A stretch of 64,000 nt of DNA from Podospora comata (Eukaryota > Ascomycota > Sordariomycetes > Sordariales > Podosporaceae). Positions 55,016-64,000 of this stretch are shown here, in pieces; the first letter of the stretch is position 1, and each line of letters begins with the position of its first letter. The notes below the pieces were generated by a model. That model was given only the letters and a program-made list of their open reading frames with translations. It ran no database searches and was not told where the DNA came from. Both the position numbers and the translations under genes were made by a program. The stretch spans positions 4,836,001 through 4,900,000 of the forward strand of contig CP071494.1 in the NCBI GenBank assembly GCA_017354895.1. Direction: 5' to 3'.

Positions 55016-56501
55016 ATGGCCCCTCCTGTCGCCGACATCGATGTACAGACTGCTCCTGTGGTGGTTCCTGTGCCGACCAAAGGATCCATCGCTCCCGGAC
55101 ACAGCAGCGCCTCTAGGCTTTCGGGGCCCTTGACCTACTCGGGCACTCTCGACACTTATGAGCATTTCGATGTCACGAATGTAATCGGTCGCGAGTTCCC
55201 CAACTTGCAACTGAGTGAGATCCTACATGATGACGATAAAATCCGTGATCTCGCCATTCTCGGTAAGCTCATTGGTGGTTTCTGCAGCCGTGGTTCTTCG
55301 ACTGATACCAGAAAAGTTTCCCAACGAGGCGTCGTGTTCTTCCGCAACCAGGATCTAAGCATTGACGACCAGAAGCTCTTGGGTCAAAGACTTGGTGAGT
55401 TGACAGGAAAGCCTGAGACGTCCAAGCTCCACAAGCACGCCCTTGCCAACAGCAAGCGCGGTATTGCCGTCGATGAGAATGGCAAGCTCGACGACGAGGT
55501 TTCTGTCATCTCGTCGGAGCAGAATCGCAAGTACTACGCCGATCGTTATGGCTATACTGCAAAGAGACTGGCGAGTGAGGGCTGGCATGCTGAGTATGTT
55601 GTTCTCACCTTGCGCTTCCAGGCAAACCAATGGCTGACTCTCCCCTAGCATCACGTTTGAGCATATCCCTTCCGACTATGCCATCCTCAAGGTTGTGCAG
55701 CCTCCCGAAGATGTTGGCGGAGATACCCTCTGGGCCTCCGGCTATGAGGCGTATGACCGTTTAAGCCCTGCGCTTCAGAAGTTGGCCGAGCGCCTGACTG
55801 CGACGCACCATCAGCCCAACTTTGTCAGGGTCAAAGAAGCCTTCGGTGCTGAGTTGATTGATCAGTTCCGTGGTGCTCCGGAAAATAATGGGCTGGATTT
55901 CAAGGCTGAGCAGTATGCTTATCCGTATGCTGAAAGAGGCTGAGCCAATATGCTGACCAGTGACTGATATGTAGCCCTGTTGTCCGCACCAACCCAGTCA
56001 CCGGGTGGAAGTCTCTCTTCGGAGCCGGCCACCAAGTGCATGCCGGTTGGATCAACGGCGTCACAGAGCGTGAGAGTGAGATTCTCAAGGCTTATTGTGG
56101 GTTCCCTCAAAATATGAAGGTATCATCATGTGCTGTTGCTGACCGACGAAACAGTTTACCAACTGATTTCTGAGAACCACGACCTTCAAGTCCGCTTCCG
56201 TTGGAACAAGAACGATCTTGCCATATGGGACAAGTAAGTTCTTTTATCAAGACGTCTGAATACTTGTGCTGGAGTAGAGAAGACTGACAAGGAGAATATA
56301 GTCGATCGGTGTTCCATACAGCTACGTAGTGAGTTCCTCTTTCCTCGCTCTTCCGAGCATCAGGGCAGACCAGACAGCTGACAACATAATTACAGCGACT
56401 ATGTCGGCAAGAGACAGGGCAACCGGGTGGTGTCGCTGGGAGAGAAACCCTATTTCGACCCCAACTCCAAATCCAGACGGGAGGCACTTGGCTTGCTCTA
56501 G
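55016..56501 (+). CDS. TfdA/TauD-family 2OG-Fe(II) dioxygenase (Jlp1-like)
   Basis: 372 residues from seven exons: 55016-55262, 55317-55593, 55649-55912, 55975-56096, 56155-56233, 56302-56325 and 56396-56501. The sixth exon is only 24 nt; all junctions are GT-AG and restore the family sequence. The first intron is 54 nt (a multiple of 3) and has no in-frame stop, so its retention would add 18 residues. Catalytic residues: His173 and Asp175 in GWHADITFEH, His335 in VFHTAT, Arg348 in GNRVVSLGE. QRGVVFFRNQDLS and GGDTLWASGYEAYDRLS are TauD-family strands. Yeast Jlp1 releases sulfite from sulfonates; other members hydroxylate phenoxyacetates or amino acids, so sulfur scavenging is likely but unproven. 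Confidence 0.93.
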
Positions 56502-57484
56502 GATGGGGAGGAAGACGAAAGGCTTTGAAGGTTGGCCGCTAGAGGCGGGAAAGAGGCTGGTGATGCTGATCCGTAGTTAAACTTTGGGTGTTGTACGTAT
56601 CCGTTTAAGGAGGTATTGCGTAATGAATGCCACGATTGTTTTCTCCTGCTCCACGTTGAGAGTATTGAAAGGCGCTTGGCGTGATGCCTGCGTCTGAGCG
56701 CGTGACTTGCCATTTGTCATTAAAGTGAGACGCTGTTCCAGAGCAGTAGGTCAGCAAGGATGAGGCACGTGAGGGGGGAAAAATGATTTCGGTATTCTCA
56801 GAGGCCCGGGGATAGGCACAAGATTCAGACGGAGGCTGTCAAAAGACGGGAGCAAGAGCAAATGAGAGCACACCTGATGAAGCCATCTAGAAGGACCATT
56901 GTGGTTGGTGGAAGGTGGAAAGAAATCCGTGGGACCCCTAAAGTGGGAACATCCCACACTTTCCCAGTGGGGCCCCCACAGAATGGCAGGCCAGCTCCTG
57001 CTCTGATTGGTGGATCCCGGCCCGTGGATCGGGAAGCCGCAGCTGACACCAACGACATGGGTCCGGTGGTGTTGGGATGGTGACACAGGCCATCTCTCTT
57101 CCAAACAACCTACCAACAACCTACCTGGAAGACATGATTTTGAACTTTAAAGTTGAGGCCTCTCCTCCCACCAAGAAACACTTAATTGCATATCTTTCCT
57201 GGCATTCATTCGCTTATACATAGCCACGTTTTGTCCACTTACAATCAAGGCTGTCCATTCCACCCCGTTCTTTGTCTGCCCGGTTACACACTGTCCGTCT
57301 CTTAATTCTACCCCCAGTACGTCACACACACCCGACGACAACGCAGCAGCGAACGGCACATGCGTCCGCCAGCCTTCGAGCCTCCGTATACACTTAATTT
57401 CCCATGTCGATAGAGGTAGCGACATAGCAGCCCCGTTCAGTTGTTCTACCCAAGTCCACTCACTACCCGCCACAGCTCCTGGCC
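56502..57484. other. intergenic region
   Basis: About 1 kb. A CCAAT box (reverse, ATTGG at ~57005) lies in the promoter side of the transporter gene. No other gene. Confidence 0.45.
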
Positions 57485-58870
57485 ATGCGCAGCACCAAGA
57501 CTCCTCGCCCCGGCGAGCAACCTCTGCTTTCCTCATATCACAGTTCCGACGATGAAGAACGGGGCCGCAGGACACTTCGAGGAGGAAACCGCCGCGGAAG
57601 CCCCCTTCCGCCAACCTCAACATCCTCGGCCCACACACCTACATACTCGCATTTCGCCGTCCCAGACTTGACCACGAGTCGCCCGACCCTGAGCCGTCGC
57701 AGTACGAATCAGCTACGCTCCCGTAGCCCTACGAGTGCCCGCCTCGAGGCGAAACGCAAGTACACATACGCTGCCGTTTTCCTGGTCACGAGCTTGGTAT
57801 CGTTTGTGGTGCAAACGGAATTGGCATCGTACATACAGCACGACTTGGGATGGAACAAGGCATATGCCATGCTGTATTTGACACATGGATCGTGGGTCTT
57901 TCTCTGGCCACTGCAGCTGCTGTTTCTGCGCCTTCAAAGACGGGAGCAGTCATGGCATCGGTTTTGGAACAACCACAAGCAAATTCTGAGAAAAACAGCC
58001 CAGATGGTGGAACGACAAGAGGTCAGAGTACCCAGGGGAATGGGCGCTGACCGCTCGCCCTGGCCATATCTTGCTCGGACAACAGCAGTGGTGACGACAG
58101 CCTTGACCGTTGCTGGATCGAGTTGGTATGTTGCCGTCAGCATGACCACGCCCAGCGATTTGACAGCCATCTACAACTGCAGTGCCTTCTTTGCCTACGC
58201 CTTTTCCATTCCCTTGCTGAAGGAACGGCTTCGGCTCGACAAGATGGTGGCCGTATTCGTGGCTATCATCGGTGTGCTGGTGGTAGCTTATGGCGGCGGT
58301 AGCTCCTCGGATGAAGCTGGGCAGGCTGGCCCTGCCACTCGCTTTGCCGGCAACATCGTCATTGGCATCGGTTCCGTGTTGTATGGGCTCTACGAGGTCC
58401 TCTACAAACGATATGCATGCCCGCCAGATGGAACAAGCGCCAACAGGAGCATGATGTTCGCCAATACCTTTGGCAGCTTGATCGGAGTTTTCACCGTCCT
58501 GGTCCTGTGGATCCCAATACCGGTGCTCCATGTGCTTGGATGGGAGACATTTGAGATGCCGACAGGCGAAACCGCCTCCCTCTTACTCATCAGCGTCTTT
58601 GCCAACATGGTCTTCTCGGGCTCTTTCTTGGTTCTAATCTCATTGACGAGCCCGGTCCTCAGCTCGGTTGCCGCACTCCTCACCATTTTCATCGTTGCCA
58701 TTGTAGATTGGTGCTTGACCGGCCAACCGCTAGAGGCTCCCGCCATCCTTGGGGGACTGCTTATCATAGCGGCTTTTGCAATGCTCAGCTGGAGCACATG
58801 GAAGGAGATGAATGAAGAAGAACGCAAGGGGCCGGTGGATCTGAGCAGCGATAGCGGCGACGAAGACTAG
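57485..58870 (+). CDS. DMT-superfamily transporter (EamA/SLC35F-like)
   Basis: Intronless, 461 residues. About 85 polar N-terminal residues (Ser/Arg/Pro-rich, cytosolic) are followed by ten membrane spans: AAVFLVTSLVSFVVQTELAS, then a break with a charged loop (~150-190), ARTTAVVTTALTVAGSSWYV, the signature LTAIYNCSAFFAYAFSIPLLKERL before span 5, and the repeat half NIVIGIGSVLYGLYEVLYKRY, ending TSPVLSSVAALLTIF and AILGGLLIIAAFAML. The duplicated five-span halves and the 'LKERL' motif are typical of EamA/DMT proteins; the sequence looks closest to the vacuolar/thiamine-like SLC35F group. It ends in an acidic tail. Substrate unknown. Confidence 0.9.
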   Translation: MRSTKTPRPGEQPLLSSYHSSDDEERGRRTLRGGNRRGSPLPPTSTSSAHTPTYSHFAVPDLTTSRPTLSRRSTNQLRSRSPTSARLEAKRKYTYAAVFLVTSLVSFVVQTELASYIQHDLGWNKAYAMLYLTHGSWVFLWPLQLLFLRLQRREQSWHRFWNNHKQILRKTAQMVERQEVRVPRGMGADRSPWPYLARTTAVVTTALTVAGSSWYVAVSMTTPSDLTAIYNCSAFFAYAFSIPLLKERLRLDKMVAVFVAIIGVLVVAYGGGSSSDEAGQAGPATRFAGNIVIGIGSVLYGLYEVLYKRYACPPDGTSANRSMMFANTFGSLIGVFTVLVLWIPIPVLHVLGWETFEMPTGETASLLLISVFANMVFSGSFLVLISLTSPVLSSVAALLTIFIVAIVDWCLTGQPLEAPAILGGLLIIAAFAMLSWSTWKEMNEEERKGPVDLSSDSGDED

Positions 58871-58984
58871 TACAATCGTGGTTGCCCTATTTTGGAATGC
58901 GTTCGCACCCCCCGTACGACGGACTCTTACTCGGGACGCGCCAATGCCTCCCCGTCAGAGGAAACCGTTGGGGCCACCGCAACC

Positions 58985-59767
58985 ATGACAACTGAGATGT
59001 TTGCCGAACTTCATCTGCGGGGTGGGAAAGGTTCCAAAAGCAAAAAGAAAATTAGAGATCAACTGAAAAAGGCCAATGCCAGAAAAGCAAAGCAAGACGC
59101 CGACGAACAAGCTGCCGAGGAAAAAGCCTCCGGGGAAGAAAGCTTGCAATCCAAGCATGAAGAGGAGCAGGCAAATAGAGAGGAAGAGGCCAATACAGAG
59201 GAAGAGGCCAATACAGAGCAAGAGACCAATACAGAGCAAGAGACCAATACAGAGCAAGAGACCAATACAGAGCAAGAGATCAGCACAGAGCAAGAGACCA
59301 ATACAGGGGAGACTAATACAGGGGTCGAGGTCAATACAGCAGAGCGAGCTGATGCACCTAGGGAGGTTTTATGTAACATGCCCTGATGGGGTTCATTTGT
59401 ATCATGATACCCCTACTGTTTCTTGGGACCGCGATGTCGGCAATGCAGGGAATGATTGCCATATGTGCGGGAACTTTCGCTCTTGTTGTGGCGGCTCCAG
59501 TCTACGGGCTCAGACGTGACGTGAACTTTAGGCCGTGTCTCGTCCCCTGACGAATCGGACGAGGATGATACGGGCTTGCCAACACCGGAACCGTGGACGA
59601 GTGACCCGGATCATATAGCTCGAAGAGAGGCACGGGAGCATGCTGCTGCTTTGGCAGAGGCTTTGGGGAGTGGTAACGCGGGGCAGGGCCCGGTGGGTGG
59701 AGAAGGGAGCAGGGCTGGTGGTCCCTCGAACAGCACTATCGATGATGAGAGCCCTCCGAGAAACTGA
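58985..59767 (+). CDS. acidic repeat protein with NTEQET hexapeptides
   Basis: 207 residues from exons 58985-59372 and 59532-59767 if the GTAACA...CTTTAG intron (159 nt, phase 1) is used; it joins ...REVL to CRVSSPDESDEDD in frame. Start at 58985 (ACCATGA) is preferred to 58892. The N-terminal part is a basic/Gln-rich helix (KSKKKIRDQLKKANARKAKQ) of coiled-coil type. Residues ~66-115 are tandem six-residue repeats of the form NTEQET. The C-terminal exon is acidic then helical (HIARREAREHAAALAEALG). No domain recognised. The intron itself contains a 54-codon ATG-to-stop frame rich in hydrophobic residues; see findings. Confidence 0.55.
59187..59342 (+). repeat. 18-bp coding minisatellite
   Basis: Unit ACAGAGCAAGAGACCAAT, repeated about eight times head to tail with few changes, encoding NTEQET. 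Three consecutive copies are identical, which points to recent expansion. Confidence 0.85.
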
Positions 59768-62740
59768 GTGTAGGACAAGTGTGTGGGAAGCTTGAAGCAT
59801 GTTGGAGGTGGGGAGCGCAATTCCCGAGGGAACATGGATACAGGAGTATTATTAGCTGGTAGGCAGGCCACGATCCCCTTTGGCATTAGATAGTTGGGGG
59901 AAAAGCGAGTATAGAGTAGCGTGACAGCAATGACATTTTCATCATTTTACAATACAGTCTCTGAATATCTCTGGAGACCATGGAATGATGAGAGCTGCTT
60001 TCACATAGATATCTACCTAACATGAATCAGCTGATCCTGGACATGTTGCTGATCGTTCCAAGTTATGTTTCAATGCTTGTTATAACAAAACCGTCTGGTT
60101 CGGTTTTGGGAGTAAAATTATTAACAAGACAAGAACAAAAAGACAGAAAAACTAAAAAAAACGTTATCTTGCAACACCAATGCAAATATATCAAATACCT
60201 ACGAGCTCTATATATTATGCATAATCTCGACGTAGTCCACCAAACATGGGTTGTGAAGATCTTGTCCAATCTAGGAGAACAGCCATTTTATCATAGTTCT
60301 GCTTTAGGTTCATTGCAAGATGACTGTTTGTTTGATGATCACTTTTTGGGGCTATTGAGTTCCTGTTGCGCCTTCTTTTCAGTTCGATCTGTTACTTGTA
60401 CCCTGCACCTGGGAGTAGCCTTAGGCTTGTACCAATCATAGTGTATATGAAACGAAGCGAAAGTTTGTTCAACATATATAACCTATACTTGGATGGTATG
60501 GATTCTGTAGTCTACCGGTAGAGTCAACGATGACACCAGGCATGATTTGTGTTTAGAATTGGCGTTTTGGACAGTTGATCCTAGCAGCGACGTTTTTGCG
60601 ATTTGCTTCTCTATATTCGTTGTTCACCTAATGTAGCACGATCCAGTTCTATCATATATTCATGAATGTTAATGTGCTGAAAGAAATTGTGACCACTGTC
60701 ATGAGTTCATGGTGATATTGAAAATGTAATGTGATTGAGAGGTGAGCATCTGATATTAATCACATTTGCACTGTACACTCTGTGATGTGATTCTAAAGAT
60801 AGAACCGCCCTGCATTGTGGTATGGGGAATTTGGGGAGAGAAACGTGTGTGCCGCCCCCAACATTTCACGCTTCCGTCTCGTGTGCTTGACTGCTTGCCA
60901 ATCCCCTCTCGGTCGTACGCGACCTGCTTACGGCACAGTAGCCACAAAGTCGCGTCTGTCGACTGGAGTGGAAATGATGAGCAATTAGGCTCGTACACTG
61001 CGTGGGCAATGGGTACAGTACGAATAGGGGGTGAAAGAAATGGATGAAGGCATTGATGACGGTAATTTGAAGATCTACAAATGGTATGTCAGCACCAAAA
61101 AAACAACCGAGACGGGGCCGGCTAGGCCGGCCACTGTTGGTCCATTCCAGTGAGCTCCAACCCATGCTGATCCAGAAAACACGACCCGACACCTCGGGAC
61201 TAAAACATGGTGAGCTGGCGGTTGAAGAACGAGGGAGAGACACAAGCTTTACCGCCTCTCCAGATCTCATTGCTCCCTGCTTCCAGACAGTGTGACATGT
61301 TTCACAGGATCAGCCAAAGAAGATCAGGAGACCTTCGGAGGGTTGATATCGTGGTTTGGCCACTTTAAGCCTCCCGTGCGGGGTTATAGGCCAGGCCTTG
61401 GGCTCAACGGTCACGGCCAGCAGTCGTTGGGCTTCAAACTACCCGTTGTGGGGCTCGGCCAGTGTTTTCTTCTTTCCAGTCGCTAATAGTACCAAGCAAG
61501 CGATTCAGATCTCTCGCACACGACTGGGACTAGCAGACGGCGAAGATGACGTGCAGAAACTGACGCTACGCACATAAATCCAGCCACATGTGACCCATGA
61601 ACACCTCGATACAACAAGCACCCATCGTCTCCAGTGAGTGGCCTCCCAACTCTTCAATGGACCCTCTTCCGCATGCCCAGTGCTGGCTTTCACGGGGAGG
61701 ATGGAAACTCCAAGCGGCAATGTAACCGTAACCTCCTTGTACACGTTTCAGGGGTGCGGAGTCCAGCGCACGGAGCCTTCAGCCGTTTGGGCTCCGGGCA
61801 GCATGTCTCATGTCTCACCACTGGCTCTGCGTGGCTGTGTGTGACTTGCCGATTCCTCCAGTCTGACAGGAGTCAAAGATGATGAGATCCGACAGTCACC
61901 GCCGTCATCATGATATCTCCAATCATAAGCAATGCCATCTTGCCTCGTTGGTGCTGTTGGAAGAAAAGCTTCAGCCCGACGGATATGGAAAGGAAAATGG
62001 AATGGACAAATCACCAAGCCCTCCCGCCAAGCCCTCCCCGTGGCCGTTACAGGATCCCATGCTGCACATCTTTTGTGGAGACGACGATGGCTTCCCGGGA
62101 AGACTTCCACAAAGACATGGATTGTTAACGACAGATGATCCAGATTCGGAAGATCAACCAGCAAGCCGTGGAAGCGTTCATGCTGAGGAGCCGAGATCTG
62201 TAGTAGCGTTTTCTCGGTGTCCTATGAGATCTGCGAAGATGGCCGCCGAAACGGCCAGTAGTAGCTATTTGGGAGACCACATGGCTCCAGGTTGCAAAAC
62301 GGCCCCGGGACAGGCCAACGAGCGGTGGTTGAGTAACGGCGACCGCCTTTGGCGCAACCAGCCACCAGCAGATCGGAGAAGTCTTCCATGAACATGCTGC
62401 TTTTCTGTCGAGTGAACAATCCAGTGGCCAGTCATCCGATCACTGCCGCCGATACCACTTGTTGATGCAGGCGTGCAAGACGAAGGGGGGAATGGCAAGG
62501 GTTCGATGTCGCCTTGAGTCACTGGGCCTGGCGCGAGACTCTGGAGGGTTTTCTGGTAGCGGCCCATGATTGGTTCAATATCAAGCAAGCGAAGACAGCT
62601 CTTAGCCTGATCAGGCATGGAGGAATTGAGCTGGCTGCTCCCTGCGTCTTGCTGGATATCATCGAGGTACGGGAAGGAGCATCGGAAGCTAGAGCTGTGC
62701 TAAGAATTTTGCTGGGAGAATACGAGCAGATAAGTTAGCG
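59768..62740. other. 3-kb intergenic region
   Basis: 60.0-60.8 kb is AT-rich with a 139-codon frame (60022-60441) that I do not support; 61.8-62.4 kb has a 170-codon frame without domains. Nothing else recognised. Confidence 0.4.
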
Positions 62741-64000
62741 AATGAAGCGGCACAGATATCGCGAGGGTAAAGGTGAATCGGGCTGCTTACCTCACCCACA
62801 AATTGCGCGCAGTGATTGGTGGAGAAGGCCCACTCTCAGTTTCTGCAAAGCCCTGAGTTCCCGCGGTTCCAGTGGCTGCTTCTGCTCAATCACGGTGGTC
62901 TGCTATCCGCTCAGACAGGGCATGCTCCCCTGCCGCAGGCTAAGACGATGGACCAGTAGAAACAGAGCATTGCATGCTGGGGCCCCGCCCGCTCTCCCTG
63001 TTCGATCCATTCTCCAATCCTCCACTGCACCACCCACCTCCAGCTGCGCACCAGGCGGCCAGTTGTTCCAGGACAATTGATATCTCCTTTTCTGTTGCTC
63101 TGCTCTCGTCTTCTCTTTTTTCCTTTCTGCAACGCCAGCAAACCGCCCTTCCTTTTCACCCTCCCCCTCTTCCTCTCTTCGTACCGCCGTCCTTGTGTCG
63201 GTGTCACCGTTGCCCGTCATTGTCGTCGTTGATTGAGAATCCATCCATTTTTTTCTTCACCGCGCATTCTCTCGACCTACACAGAGCACAGCACAGTTTC
63301 GCCAAAACAGCACCAAAAAAAAGAGAAACACCACAAAAAAAGGAGAAGTGAATATAGGCAAAGGAAAGGATCCGGAAAAAGCGCGCACATCAGCATCACC
63401 TGCACCAAAAAACTACTTTTAATCCTTGTATTTTATTTTTGCGCCCGCTTTATTCCACTTCGTCGCCGCCATCGCGAGCCTCGGTACCTTTTGGGCAGCC
63501 ATCATCAATCTCTTCGACAACTCGCACTATCATAACCAACTTAATTCGCTCAGAGGGTGATATTGCAGCAGCAGAAAACGAAAGAAGAAGCAAGACAATA
63601 CAGAGTACAGCACAGCACAGCAGCACCGGAATCTGGGAACACAGGATAAAACCTTGTTCGCATCTTTGCACCTCCTGGAAAGAAAGGAACAAGCTGGTGG
63701 ATTTCCCAACGTCTTTGACTCGTGTCTGCGGGTGTCCCACACAAAGCGCGCAACCCCACGAGTTACCCGGATTTGGACGCGCCGGTCTCCAGCCTGTCTG
63801 CTGACTGTGGGCTCCCCTCCCATCGCCACCGCCTGTTAAGCCAGAACCGCACTGGGCTTTTCCAGCACCTACTTCCTTCAGCGTGCCCTTCACCTTCTCT
63901 CCGACAAAAAAACCCGCCTTTTCTCTTTCCCCTCTGTCCGCGCTGGCTTTGCCCGCTTTCTCTGACGCCCTTCCGCTCATTCAGCATCACAGTCTTTTTT
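62741..64000 (+). promoter_or_regulatory. pyrimidine-rich promoter/5'-leader-like DNA at the right edge
   Basis: From ~63000 the plus strand is rich in CT-runs (TCTCCTTTTC, CTTTTTTCC, CCTCCCCCTCTTCC) and A-runs with frequent short AUG frames, ending in CTTTTTT at the edge. This is the look of a fungal core promoter and long leader of a gene that starts beyond 64000. No coding exon is visible within the window. Confidence 0.4.

Noticed and set aside
60022-60441. 139-codon ORF in AT-rich DNA
   Set aside because: No domain, no intron signals, low-complexity Lys/Leu composition typical of AT-rich non-coding DNA.
61879-62391. 170-codon plus-strand ORF
   Set aside because: No motif, overlapped by other frames, polar random-like sequence; kept only as an unsupported possibility.
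1-64000. Transposon, provirus, CRISPR array or rRNA gene
   Set aside because: No terminal repeats, transposase/integrase/reverse-transcriptase motifs, spaced repeats or 5S-like sequence were noticed.

Overview
The window looks like chromosomal DNA of a filamentous ascomycete, most likely a Sordariomycete (Sordariales-like). The evidence is protein-coding genes on both strands split by short GT-AG introns (about 50-90 nt), C/G-rich codon third positions, and fungal-specific families: a SAT4/PTH11-type rhodopsin-like membrane protein, an APSES-ankyrin cell-cycle factor, a secreted M43 protease, a secreted intradiol dioxygenase, an AA12-like oxidoreductase and Dal5-type and sugar MFS carriers. 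The genus is an inference.

Layout. 0-13.5 kb is gene-dense: the 3' end of an isopenicillin-N-synthase-like 2OG oxygenase, an orphan Cys-rich protein, an ALKBH8-like oxygenase, a Dal5-family permease with four exons, an orphan, a rhodanese/Ych1-like protein that ends 7 bp from a convergent CorA-like membrane protein, dynactin p25, and a frame-disrupted orphan. 13.5-22 kb carries two Cys-containing orphans, the intradiol dioxygenase, an intron-bearing tRNA-Asp and the M43 protease. 22-33 kb has a six-exon sugar transporter, an 8-Cys secreted mini-protein and a SAT4/PTH11 protein, separated by long non-coding stretches. 33-40 kb has two orphan genes with broken reading frames flanking the AA12-like gene. 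40-51 kb is gene-poor, with one proline-rich membrane-anchored orphan. 51-60 kb holds the APSES-ankyrin factor (with SCB/MCB-like sites upstream), a seven-exon TfdA/TauD dioxygenase, an intronless DMT transporter and a repeat-bearing acidic protein. 60-64 kb shows no gene and ends in pyrimidine-rich DNA that looks like the promoter or leader of a gene beyond the edge.

The genes do not form an operon or an obvious biosynthetic cluster. Shared themes are nutrient uptake and extracellular catabolism (permeases, protease, dioxygenase, AA12-like enzyme) and non-haem iron oxygenases (three 2OG-Fe(II) enzymes plus the intradiol enzyme). No transposon, provirus, CRISPR array or rRNA gene was recognised. 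The more unusual signals are the cell-cycle-box cluster upstream of the APSES gene, the 8-nt tRNA intron, the 8-Cys peptide, an Asn-rich open frame continuing past two in-frame TAG codons at 40.2 kb, a hydrophobic ORF nested in an intron at 59.4 kb, and single-base frame breaks that fall next to short homopolymers in three orphan genes.
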